Assembly: GCA_030823965.1 (NCBI GenBank)
Contig: JAVBYP010000225.1
Span: 1 to 7,274, forward strand
Length of the DNA: 7,274 nt
Reading direction: 5' to 3'
Source of the DNA: Sideroxydans sp.
GTDB lineage: Bacteria; Pseudomonadota; Gammaproteobacteria; Burkholderiales; Gallionellaceae
This document shows positions 1-5,732 of the stretch, one piece after another; within the stretch, counting starts at the first letter, position 1; each line of letters begins with the position of its first letter. The notes under the pieces were generated by a model, which saw nothing but the letters and a program-made list of their open reading frames with translations, did no database searches and had not been told where the DNA came from. The translations under genes were made by a program, and so were the position numbers.

Positions 1-26
1 CAGAGTTACGGTACGCAATATTTTGC

Positions 27-509
27 CTACTCTTCCAAGAGGCTTCTTAGCATCCAGGCGTTCTTTTCATGCACTTCCATTCGTGCTGAAAGCAGATCGA
101 CCGTCGGTTGGTCGCCTGCCTTCTCGGCGATAGGCAACACTTCGCGCGCGGTGCGCACGACGGCTTCTTGTCCGGCGACGAGTTGTTTGATCATGTCTTT
201 CGCGCTGACGCTGCCGGTGCTTTCTTTGATGCTAGTGAGGGCGGCGAATTCTTTGTAACTGCCCGGTGCGGGATAGCCGAGTGAGCGGATGCGCTCGGCG
301 ATCAGATCCACTGCGTTCCATGTCTCGGTGTATTGCGTCATGAACATGATGTGCAGGGTCTGGAACATGGGGCCGGTGACGTTCCAGTGGAAGTTGTGGG
401 TCTTGAGATAGAGGGTGTAGGTGTCGGCCAGCATACGCGCCAGTCCGTCCGCGACTTTCTTACGATCTTTCTCAGAGATGCCGATATTGATGGGGCTGAT
501 CTTGCTCAT
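27..509 (-). CDS. dps: Dps family ferritin-like iron/peroxide protection protein
   Basis: 160-residue four-helix ferritin-like protein of the Dps/Dpr family. These proteins form cytoplasmic 12-subunit shells that oxidise Fe2+ with H2O2 and store the ferric mineral, and some also coat DNA. The ferroxidase ligands are all present with the family spacing: H41 (in HNFHWNV), H53, D68 and E72 (DLIAER), i.e. +12, +15 and +4 as in Listeria Dps. The N-terminus is short with only a few lysines (K3, K14, K17, K18), so strong DNA binding of the E. coli kind is uncertain. The ATG at 509 follows AAGGAG with good spacing. It is the last gene of the rubrerythrin-rubredoxin-reductase operon, 48 bases after the reductase, which supports a peroxide-defence role. 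Family assignment is very secure; the DNA-binding role is inference. Confidence 0.95.
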   Translation of the reverse strand: MSKISPINIGISEKDRKKVADGLARMLADTYTLYLKTHNFHWNVTGPMFQTLHIMFMTQYTETWNAVDLIAERIRSLGYPAPGSYKEFAALTSIKESTGSVSAKDMIKQLVAGQEAVVRTAREVLPIAEKAGDQPTVDLLSARMEVHEKNAWMLRSLLEE

Positions 510-528
510 GATGTTCTCCTTGGTTGAT
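510..528 (-). promoter_or_regulatory. dps ribosome-binding leader, near copy of the rubrerythrin leader
   Basis: On the minus strand this reads ATCAACCAAGGAGAACATC immediately before the dps ATG. The Shine-Dalgarno is AAGGAG with about 6 bases to the start. The leader of rubrerythrin (2431-2453) has the same ATCAACCA and AGGAGAACAT blocks, separated by four extra bases. No convincing promoter was seen in the 48-base gap, so dps is probably read from the upstream operon promoter. Confidence 0.6.
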
Positions 529-557
529 TCGAACCGGTTGATGTCATCGTGACTAGG

Positions 558-1745
558 CTAGCTGCTTTCCACAGCGACGATGTTATCAGCTTTGCTATTG
601 GCTGCCAGCGGCGTGCCGACTCGCTTGGTCATCTCGCTACGTTCTGCAGCAAACTCGCCGGTCAACACGAATCCGCTGATGCGATCTGATGCGTCGAGGA
701 AGGCCATCTTGATGCCATTGCCGGATGCCAATGTCTGCCAAGCACCTGCTGCATCACGCGCCACGGGCAACACGGCGACGGGATGCGCGGGCGTCTTCAC
801 CACCACAGGCATGGCGGGGAACACGACCGCTGTGTCTTCACCTGCCAAGGTCTTCGCCAGTGCACGTGCCGCATGCATGATGGGCAGCACGAAAGGTTGC
901 ACGCGCCCTTCTATCTCGGCGCAATCGCCCAATGCGAAGATGTCTGCATCGCTACTGCGCAAGTGTGCATCTACCTTGATGCCGCGATTCACATCCAATC
1001 CCGCAGCTTGTGCCAACGCGATGCGGGGTCGCAAGCCGATGGCGGACAGTACGATGTCGGCTTGCAGTTGCGAACCATCGGCCAGCGTCAATGTGTAGCC
1101 TGTGGCTGCGCTATCCACGCGACTGACCGAGGTGCCGAAACGCCAATCCACTCCGATGGCAGCCAGTGGTGTGAGCAACTGCGAACCCGCTGCTTGCGGC
1201 ATCAGACTGGCGAGTGGGTAGGGACCGGGGTCGATGACGCTGCCGGCGAAACCTGCGGCCGCCCAATCGTTGGCGAACTCGCAACCGATCAAACCACCAC
1301 CCATGATGGCGATGCGCTTCACACCCTGCATGGCTTCGCGCAAGTGCGCGTAGTCCGCGATGTCGTTCACCGACAGCACCGCATCGGCTGCATCGCCCTG
1401 CATGGGGATGCGGATAGGATCCGCACCCATGGCCAGTACGAGTCGGCTGTAGCGCAGCTCACCTTGCGTCGTCGTCAGACACTTTGCTGCCACGTCGATG
1501 CTCTGTACTTCGATGTGGCTGCGCACGGTGATGCCGAGTTGTTTCGCCATATCCGCCGCTGGGGTCTGCACCAGTGCCGCCGCATCTTTACCCTGCGCGA
1601 ACGCGTTGGAGAGCATGGGCTTGGAGTAGAAGTCCCCACTGTCGCGCGACAACAACATGACCGGCACCTCTCGGTCTAACTTACGCAGCTCGCGTATCAC
1701 CGAGTATCCGGCGAGGCCACTGCCTACGACGATGATGGGTTCCAT
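558..1745 (-). CDS. Rubredoxin reductase, FAD/NAD(P)H-dependent
   Basis: 395-residue two-dinucleotide-fold flavoprotein closely resembling Pseudomonas rubredoxin reductase (AlkT/RubB type), which passes electrons from NADH through FAD to rubredoxin in the cytoplasm. Seen, numbered from the chosen start: N-terminal FAD motif G8-S-G-L-A-G13; the rubredoxin-reductase signature YSKPMLS near residue 40; a second dinucleotide fold with G149-G-G-L-I-G154 (IGCEFAND follows); an acidic residue D172 at the end of the next strand, favouring NADH over NADPH; and the late FAD motif ALGDCAE with G273-D274. Start choice: the ATG at 1751 lies only 1 base after AAGGAG, whereas the in-frame ATG at 1745 has 7 bases, so 1745 is preferred; the longer form would be 397 residues. 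It lies 18 bases after rubredoxin, its expected substrate. No alkane hydroxylase is nearby, so the electron acceptor is more likely rubrerythrin. Confidence 0.92.
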   Translation of the reverse strand: MEPIIVVGSGLAGYSVIRELRKLDREVPVMLLSRDSGDFYSKPMLSNAFAQGKDAAALVQTPAADMAKQLGITVRSHIEVQSIDVAAKCLTTTQGELRYSRLVLAMGADPIRIPMQGDAADAVLSVNDIADYAHLREAMQGVKRIAIMGGGLIGCEFANDWAAAGFAGSVIDPGPYPLASLMPQAAGSQLLTPLAAIGVDWRFGTSVSRVDSAATGYTLTLADGSQLQADIVLSAIGLRPRIALAQAAGLDVNRGIKVDAHLRSSDADIFALGDCAEIEGRVQPFVLPIMHAARALAKTLAGEDTAVVFPAMPVVVKTPAHPVAVLPVARDAAGAWQTLASGNGIKMAFLDASDRISGFVLTGEFAAERSEMTKRVGTPLAANSKADNIVAVESS

Positions 1746-1752
1746 TTCCATG

Positions 1753-1758
1753 CTCCTT
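1753..1758 (-). promoter_or_regulatory. Ribosome-binding site of rubredoxin reductase
   Basis: AAGGAG on the minus strand. Its distance to ATG 1745 (7 bases) rather than ATG 1751 (1 base) decides the likely start of the reductase. Confidence 0.6.
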
Positions 1759-1763
1759 CTGTT

Positions 1764-1928
1764 TTAGATCTCAACCATTTCGAAGTCTGCTTTGGCCACT
1801 CCGCAATCTGGGCATGCCCAGTTCTCTGGGATGTCCGCCCATTTGGTGCCTGGGGCGATGCCTTCTGCGGGCAAGCCCTCGACTTCGTTGTAAATGAATC
1901 CACACACCACACATTGCCAAACTTTCAT
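1764..1928 (-). CDS. Rubredoxin, stand-alone 54-residue
   Basis: Small one-iron electron carrier of 54 residues, the normal length of a type I rubredoxin. The protein begins [15 protein letters not shown] and ends with [19 protein letters not shown]. The four iron-ligating cysteines form the two classic knuckles C6-x2-C9-G and C39-P-D-C42-G, and the conserved aromatic residues W4, Y13, W30, W37 and F49 are present. Start ATG at 1928 has AAGGAGAAC 6 bases upstream; stop TAA at 1764-1766. It lies between rubrerythrin (28-base gap) and rubredoxin reductase (18-base gap). Since the rubrerythrin here lacks the usual fused rubredoxin domain, this protein is the natural electron shuttle from reductase to rubrerythrin; that partnership is inferred from order and family biochemistry. 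Confidence 0.96.
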   Translation of the reverse strand: MKVWQCVVCGFIYNEVEGLPAEGIAPGTKWADIPENWACPDCGVAKADFEMVEI

Positions 1929-1956
1929 GTCGTTCTCCTTAATTATCTATTTGCTA

Positions 1957-2430
1957 TTAAGCCGTGACCTTCGCCAATTGGGCGCGGTACTGGTTAGCGT
2001 GGCGCTCTTCCACTTTGGCGAGTGCCGCGAATCGTTTTGCCGCTTTCTCCAGCGTGGCCCTGAACATCTCGGCATGCTCCTTCGATTCGTCGATCTGTTG
2101 CTTGATCTCGGCCGAGGCGGCAGCGTGGCCTTCCTGTTGCGCCGCCTTGAGGAAGCCGGGGTACATCTCGGTGTATTCGTAGGTCTCGCCTTCGATGGCC
2201 ATCTGCAGGCAACGCTCGGTGGTCATCTCCGACTTTGGATACAGCAAGTCGAGGTGGCCCAGCGCATGCATCACTTCCTGTGCGGCAGTCTCTTCAAAAA
2301 TTTTTGCGACTTCCTCGTTGCCTTCGGCGCGGGCGATGGCGGCGAAATAGCGGTACTTGGTGTGAGCCATCGACTCGCCGGCAAATGCTGCTTCGAGATT
2401 GGCGTGCGTCTTGATATCGGGTCTTTGCAT
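1957..2430 (-). CDS. rbr: Rubrerythrin (diiron peroxidase) without C-terminal rubredoxin domain
   Basis: 157-residue ferritin-like diiron protein. Rubrerythrins reduce H2O2 to water with electrons from rubredoxin. By comparison with the Desulfovibrio vulgaris protein, all seven diiron ligands are visible: E19 (FAGES), E52-x2-H55, E82 and E85 (GETYEYTEMYP), and E141-x2-H144 (KVEERHANQY). It stops just after the fourth helix; the Cys4 rubredoxin tail of classic rubrerythrin is absent, and a separate rubredoxin follows 28 bases later. The stretch between the third and fourth ligand helices (about 103-138) seems roughly 25 residues longer than in D. vulgaris and holds a further ESKEH. The frame is open for 16 more codons upstream, but ATG 2430 has AAGGAG at ideal spacing and begins at the conserved region. 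First gene of the operon, divergent from oxyR, so peroxide induction is likely. Confidence 0.94.
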   Translation of the reverse strand: MQRPDIKTHANLEAAFAGESMAHTKYRYFAAIARAEGNEEVAKIFEETAAQEVMHALGHLDLLYPKSEMTTERCLQMAIEGETYEYTEMYPGFLKAAQQEGHAAASAEIKQQIDESKEHAEMFRATLEKAAKRFAALAKVEERHANQYRAQLAKVTA

Positions 2431-2453
2431 AATGTTCTCCTTAGTTGGTTGAT
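2431..2453 (-). promoter_or_regulatory. Rubrerythrin ribosome-binding leader
   Basis: On the minus strand ATCAACCA, then ACTA, then AGGAGAACATT, directly before ATG 2430. The Shine-Dalgarno AAGGAG fixes the start at 2430 rather than at the more distant upstream in-frame ATG (2478). It is shared with the dps leader apart from the four-base ACTA and the last base. Confidence 0.6.
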
Positions 2454-2506
2454 CAGTACTGCGTTGCGACGGACACAATTTAGGCTTTCGTCATCCATTA
2501 AGCCAA

Positions 2507-2536
2507 TTGATTGTTCAAAAATAGATGATTTATAAT
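2507..2536 (+). promoter_or_regulatory. Candidate sigma70 promoter of oxyR
   Basis: TTGATT at 2507-2512 and a perfect TATAAT at 2531-2536, 18 bases apart, in an A/T-rich patch of the divergent region. It would start transcription near 2543, leaving a leader of about 75 bases before oxyR. The -10 box lies inside the dyad at 2527-2543, so a regulator bound there would block it, which fits OxyR autorepression. This is a motif match only. No equally clear promoter was found for the rubrerythrin direction, as expected for an activator-dependent promoter. Confidence 0.5.
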
Positions 2537-2543
2537 CTAAATC
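2527..2543. promoter_or_regulatory. Perfect dyad GATTTA-N5-TAAATC, candidate OxyR/LysR-type operator
   Basis: GATTTATAATCTAAATC is a perfect 6-base inverted repeat with a 5-base centre and contains the general LysR box T-N11-A (T2529, A2541). It lies between oxyR and the rubrerythrin operon, about 76 bases before the oxyR start and 97 before the rubrerythrin start, where a LysR-family regulator would control both. It does not match the full E. coli OxyR tetranucleotide pattern (ATAG and CTAT repeats); only one ATAG, at 2521, is adjacent. The operator role is inference. Confidence 0.45.
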
Positions 2544-2619
2544 GTAGGCGTTACCGCACAGACGGGACACAGGCAAGTTCCCAATGCACCACCGGACCAA
2601 TTGCCAGATAGACATATAC

Positions 2620-3525
2620 ATGACACTCAACGAACTTCGCTTCATCGTAGCCGTGGCTCAGGAACGCAACTTCCGTCGCGCGGCGGAGAAGGCTTTCATC
2701 AGCCAACCCGCCCTGTCGCTGGCGATACAGAAGCTGGAAGCGGAGCTGGGGCTGAAGATTTTCGAGCGCGGCAAGAGCGATGTCAGCGTCACACCCATCG
2801 GGGCCTCTATCGTGGAGCAGGCACAGCGCGTGCTGGAAGAAGCGGAACGCATCCGCGAGATAGCCGCTCAAGGAAAGAACCAACTCAGTACACCGCTGCG
2901 CATCGGCATCATCCACAGCGTAAGTCCTTATCTGCTACCCGACCTCATCCCCGCATTGCGCAAGGTCGCTCCGCAGATGGCATTGGAAGTGGAAGAGAAC
3001 ATCACCGCGAACCTAGAGGTGTCGCTACGTAACGGCAAGTTGGATGTCATCATCATCGCGCTGCCTTTCGGCGACACCAGCATCCTCACTCACCCCCTGT
3101 ATGACGAACCGTTCGAGGTGGTGGTGAATAATGACCATCGCTGGACTGCACGCCGCAGCATCAAAGCGCCCGAACTAGCGGAAGAAAAAGTATTGCTGCT
3201 GGACTCCGGCCACTGCTTCAGCAACCAAGTGGCTGAAGCCTGCCCCGACCTCGCGCGGCGTGGCGCGAACTCGCAGCAAGGCACCTCGCTGGAAACCATA
3301 CGCAACATGGTCGCTTCCGGCATGGGCATCACGGTGTTGCCCGCCTCGGCCAACAGTGCGCGCTACCGTAGCCGCTTGCTCACTGTCATTCCCTTCGCCA
3401 AGCCTATCCCGTCGCGTCGTATCGCGCTGGCGTGGCGCAAGAGCTTCGCGCGCACCCAAGCCATCGAAGCGCTGGCTGAAGCCGTCAGCCTCGCCAAGAT
3501 CACCGGTATCACCCATCTGGAGTGA
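2620..3525 (+). CDS. oxyR: OxyR, LysR-family H2O2-sensing transcription regulator
   Basis: 301-residue LysR-type regulator. The N-terminal winged helix-turn-helix (MTLNELRFIVAVAQ, NFRRAAEKAFISQPALS) is followed by a linker helix and a two-lobe sensor domain. The diagnostic OxyR region is present: LLDSGHC followed by a second Cys nine residues later, then TSLETIRNMVASGMGITVLPA. With the start at ATG 2620 these are C199 and C208, the exact numbers of the disulfide-forming pair in E. coli OxyR. An upstream in-frame ATG at 2584 would add 12 residues not typical of the family; neither start has a strong Shine-Dalgarno. OxyR oxidised by H2O2 usually activates dps, catalase and peroxidase genes. Here it faces a rubrerythrin-rubredoxin-reductase-dps operon, its probable target, and a methyltransferase gene follows after 2 bases. 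Confidence 0.94.
   Translation: MTLNELRFIVAVAQERNFRRAAEKAFISQPALSLAIQKLEAELGLKIFERGKSDVSVTPIGASIVEQAQRVLEEAERIREIAAQGKNQLSTPLRIGIIHSVSPYLLPDLIPALRKVAPQMALEVEENITANLEVSLRNGKLDVIIIALPFGDTSILTHPLYDEPFEVVVNNDHRWTARRSIKAPELAEEKVLLLDSGHCFSNQVAEACPDLARRGANSQQGTSLETIRNMVASGMGITVLPASANSARYRSRLLTVIPFAKPIPSRRIALAWRKSFARTQAIEALAEAVSLAKITGITHLE
3519..3522 (+). promoter_or_regulatory. Ribosome-binding site GGAG inside the oxyR end
   Basis: GGAG overlaps the last oxyR codons, 5 bases before ATG 3528. It favours ATG 3528 over the overlapping GTG at 3522 as the methyltransferase start and suggests translational coupling with oxyR. Confidence 0.5.
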
Positions 3526-3527
3526 CC

Positions 3528-4151
3528 ATGCACGAGCAACCCTATCGCCAGAATCCGTTGCTGCGCATGAGCTACAGCCTCATCGCGCCGCTTTACGACA
3601 TCATCATCGAGCGCCCGATGCGCGAGGCGCGCAGACGTTCGCTTGCATCACTTCCAACCGACGTACCCAAAAAAGTACTCATCAGTGGTGTCGGTACGGG
3701 ACTCGATCTCCCGCACCTGCCTACGCTGCATCACTACACCGCACTCGATTTCAATCCGGCGATGTTGTCACGCGCGAAGGTGCGTAAAGAGAAGTTGGAT
3801 GTGGAGTTCATCCTAGGCGACAGCATGGACCTGCCCTTCGCCGATGCGCAGTTCGACTATGTGGTGTTGCACCTCATCGTCGCCGTCGTGCCTGAGCCGC
3901 AGAAGTGCTTGAGTGAAGCGGCGCGTGTACTCAAACCCGGCGGCACGATATTGCTCTTCGATAAATTTCTGCACCCGCACCAAGGTGCGCCGCTGCGGCG
4001 CTTGTTCAACATCATCACCCGACGCATGGCGACGCGCATGGATGTGGTGTTCGAAGAGGTGTTGTGTGCCGCGCCGGAATTGAAGATCAGTAGCGATGTG
4101 CCACTGCTGAGTGGCGGCTGGTTCCGTGGGATCTTGTTACAAAAGCGCTAG
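3528..4151 (+). CDS. Class I SAM-dependent methyltransferase (UbiE / PE-methyltransferase-like)
   Basis: 207-residue Rossmann-fold methyltransferase. Seen: an N-terminal helix region with SLIAPLYDIII, resembling UbiE and bacterial phosphatidylethanolamine N-methyltransferases; the SAM-binding glycine loop V50-L-I-S-G-V-G-T-G58; acidic D74 after the second strand (ALDFNP); GDSMDLPF at 97-104; and the RVLKPGGTILLFDKF segment near 133-147. The acidic residue that normally precedes the glycine loop (VLEIG or VLDVG) is replaced by I-S. The target is unknown: a lipid, quinone or small molecule are all possible. The gene follows oxyR by 2 bases and is probably co-transcribed, so a link to oxidative stress is possible but unproven. 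Its stop overlaps the stop of the convergent gene at 4148. Confidence 0.85.
   Translation: MHEQPYRQNPLLRMSYSLIAPLYDIIIERPMREARRRSLASLPTDVPKKVLISGVGTGLDLPHLPTLHHYTALDFNPAMLSRAKVRKEKLDVEFILGDSMDLPFADAQFDYVVLHLIVAVVPEPQKCLSEAARVLKPGGTILLFDKFLHPHQGAPLRRLFNIITRRMATRMDVVFEEVLCAAPELKISSDVPLLSGGWFRGILLQKR
4148..4151. other. Shared stop palindrome of two convergent genes
   Basis: CTAG supplies the TAG stop of the plus-strand methyltransferase (4149-4151) and, read on the other strand, the TAG stop of the minus-strand methyltransferase (4148-4150). No terminator hairpin was seen here, so any transcription end must lie inside coding sequence or beyond. Confidence 0.9.
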
Positions 4152-4768
4152 GAAGGAAGTAAGCGGCAATAGCAGTAGACGAATGGCTGCACCTTGCCGG
4201 ACGGGGTCTGGTGATGCTCGGTGCAATGCGCCAACAGCTTGAAGGATTCCCCGAACTGCTCGTGCAATTCATCTGGACGGTAGCGCATCACGGGTAAGCC
4301 GCTGCATTCCAACGGACCGTTCTCCGCGAAGGCTGCGACGATGACATGTCCGCCGGGTTTGACTGAGCGAAACACGGTCTGCACATAAGCAGCGCGTTGC
4401 GCTGGTGTGGTGAGGAAGTGAAAGACGGCCCGATCATGCCAGATGTCGTACCGCTTGGAAGGCAGGTCGACCACTGTGATGTCGGCGACTATCCAACGCA
4501 CGTTCTTCTCCGCATCCCCCAGCCGCTTACGCGCCACCCCCAAAGCAGCTTCCGACAGATCGAGCACCGACAGATCGGAATAACCGTCCGCCAACAAATC
4601 ATCGACCAGCGTGGAAGCTCCACCGCCCACATCGATGATGCCTGCGTCCTTACCCACGCCAGTGGATCGAATGAGATCGAGCGAGAGGTCGGCATGCTCT
4701 TGGAACCAACTGACGGAATCTGTCGGCTTGGTGGTGTAGACGTTTTCCCAATGGTCTTTGGATCGCAT
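4148..4768 (-). CDS. Class I SAM-dependent methyltransferase, unknown target
   Basis: 206-residue soluble methyltransferase, different in sequence from the neighbour that converges on it. Seen: HWENVY near the N-terminus, SAM-binding D46-V-G-G-G-A-S, acidic D70 after the second strand (VLDLSE), ADIT at 95-98, the motif WHDRAVFHFLT at 110-120, VKPGGHVIVAAF at 136-147, and the C-terminal QPFVYCYC. This combination is typical of a widespread bacterial family usually annotated only as methyltransferase type 11/12; I do not know its substrate. The ATG at 4768 has a near-perfect Shine-Dalgarno (TAGGAGGT) 5 bases upstream. It follows hemF by 17 bases on the same strand, so it is probably the last gene of the purD-tsaC-hemF run; a role in haem metabolism cannot be concluded from that alone. 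Confidence 0.85.
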   Translation of the reverse strand: MRSKDHWENVYTTKPTDSVSWFQEHADLSLDLIRSTGVGKDAGIIDVGGGASTLVDDLLADGYSDLSVLDLSEAALGVARKRLGDAEKNVRWIVADITVVDLPSKRYDIWHDRAVFHFLTTPAQRAAYVQTVFRSVKPGGHVIVAAFAENGPLECSGLPVMRYRPDELHEQFGESFKLLAHCTEHHQTPSGKVQPFVYCYCRLLPS

Positions 4769-4785
4769 GCGAACCTCCTACAGTT

Positions 4786-5709
4786 TTATACCCAATCCTT
4801 GGGCACGAGGAATTTTTCGTACAACTCAGCTTCGGGTGTGCCTGCTTCGGGATGCCAGTCATAACGCCATTTCACCAGCGGCGGCATCGAGAGCAAGATG
4901 GATTCGGTGCGGCCATTCGATTGCAGACCGAAGATGGTGCCACGGTCGATGACCAAATTGAACTCGACGTAACGACCACGACGATAAAGCTGGAAGTCGC
5001 GCTCGCGCTCGCCGTAAGGCATGTCCTTTCGCTTCTCCAACAGCGGCACATACGCGGACAGGTAATGGTCGCCCACGCTTTGCTGGATGGCAAATGCGGA
5101 TTCGAAATCAGGTTCGCTCAAGTCATCAAAGAAGATACCGCCCACACCGCGCGGCTCGTTGCGATGTTTGAGGAAGAAGTACTCGTCGCACCATTTCTTG
5201 TAACTTGCATGGTGGTCGCCACCGAACGGCGCGAGCGAGTTCTTACAGATCTGATGGAAGTGGATCGCATCTTCCTCGAAGCCGTAGTAAGGCGTGAGGT
5301 CCATGCCACCACCGAACCAGAACACCTTCTCACCATTCGGCTTGTGTGCCATGAACATGCGCACGTTGGCATGTGAGGTCGGTGCATAAGGATTGCGAGG
5401 GTGCATCACCAGCGATACGCCCATCGCCTCCCAACTGCAACCCGCCAACTCGGGACGGTGCGCCGTGGCGGACGCAGGCATCTTGTCGCCCTGCACGTGA
5501 GAGAAGGCCACTCCACCGCGCTCCAGCACATTGCCTTCTTCGATGATGCAGCTGATGCCTTCACCTTTGCCGATGCCGCCGCTGCCTGTGGCACGCGTCC
5601 ATTTGTCGCGGATGAACCTCTTGCCGTCCACTTGTTCCAGACGATCGACGATGAGTTCTTGCAGTTGCAGAAGATAGGTTTTGACCGCGCTTGAATCTAC
5701 GTTGCTCAT
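4786..5709 (-). CDS. hemF: Coproporphyrinogen III oxidase, oxygen-dependent
   Basis: 307-residue HemF, close to the usual length (E. coli 299). It carries out the O2-dependent decarboxylation of two propionates of coproporphyrinogen III to give protoporphyrinogen IX in haem synthesis; cytoplasmic homodimer. Conserved landmarks seen: [10 protein letters not shown], the HANVR motif, [29 protein letters not shown], and [14 protein letters not shown] followed by [17 protein letters not shown]. The four histidines counterpart to E. coli H96, H106, H145 and H175 are H103, H113, H152 and H182, a constant offset of 7. ATG at 5709 has GGAG 5 bases ahead. It lies 23 bases after tsaC. Use of the O2-dependent enzyme implies at least microaerobic growth; an anaerobic HemN may exist elsewhere. 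Confidence 0.97.
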   Translation of the reverse strand: MSNVDSSAVKTYLLQLQELIVDRLEQVDGKRFIRDKWTRATGSGGIGKGEGISCIIEEGNVLERGGVAFSHVQGDKMPASATAHRPELAGCSWEAMGVSLVMHPRNPYAPTSHANVRMFMAHKPNGEKVFWFGGGMDLTPYYGFEEDAIHFHQICKNSLAPFGGDHHASYKKWCDEYFFLKHRNEPRGVGGIFFDDLSEPDFESAFAIQQSVGDHYLSAYVPLLEKRKDMPYGERERDFQLYRRGRYVEFNLVIDRGTIFGLQSNGRTESILLSMPPLVKWRYDWHPEAGTPEAELYEKFLVPKDWV

Positions 5710-5732
5710 GTTCTCTCCGATTTTATGCGTTG

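Noticed and set aside
1..26. Possible terminator after dps
   Set aside because: Only 26 bases are visible beyond the dps stop and no stem with a T-run can be seen.
526..540. Minus-strand GGTTCGAATC resembling a tRNA T-loop in the dps-reductase gap
   Set aside because: The gap is only 48 bases, too short for a tRNA, and no acceptor or anticodon arm pairs around it; overlapping palindromes TTCGAA and AACCGGTT explain the look.
783..1679. Long open frame (298 codons) on the plus strand opposite rubredoxin reductase
   Set aside because: It is rich in His, Arg, Cys and Gln with no recognisable domain, and is fully antisense to a clearly real flavoprotein gene; a codon-bias shadow.
1724..1912. 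Minus-strand open frame of 62 codons over the rubredoxin locus
   Set aside because: Out of frame with the 54-residue rubredoxin (1764-1928), which has the full Cys4 pattern and its own Shine-Dalgarno.
2431..2478. N-terminal extension of rubrerythrin from the in-frame ATG at 2478
   Set aside because: The 16 extra residues are not family-like and the good Shine-Dalgarno lies inside them, pointing to ATG 2430.
1894..2535. Plus-strand open frame of 213 codons opposite rubrerythrin
   Set aside because: Antisense to rubrerythrin, whose diiron ligands are all intact; the frame translates to leucine- and glycine-rich sequence without a family match I know.
2584..2619. N-terminal extension of OxyR from ATG 2584
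   Set aside because: The start at 2620 places the redox cysteines at 199 and 208 and matches the usual LysR N-terminus; the extra 12 residues look non-coding.
4786..5709. Antisense open frames over hemF
   Set aside because: All overlap the conserved HemF coding sequence and show no domain.
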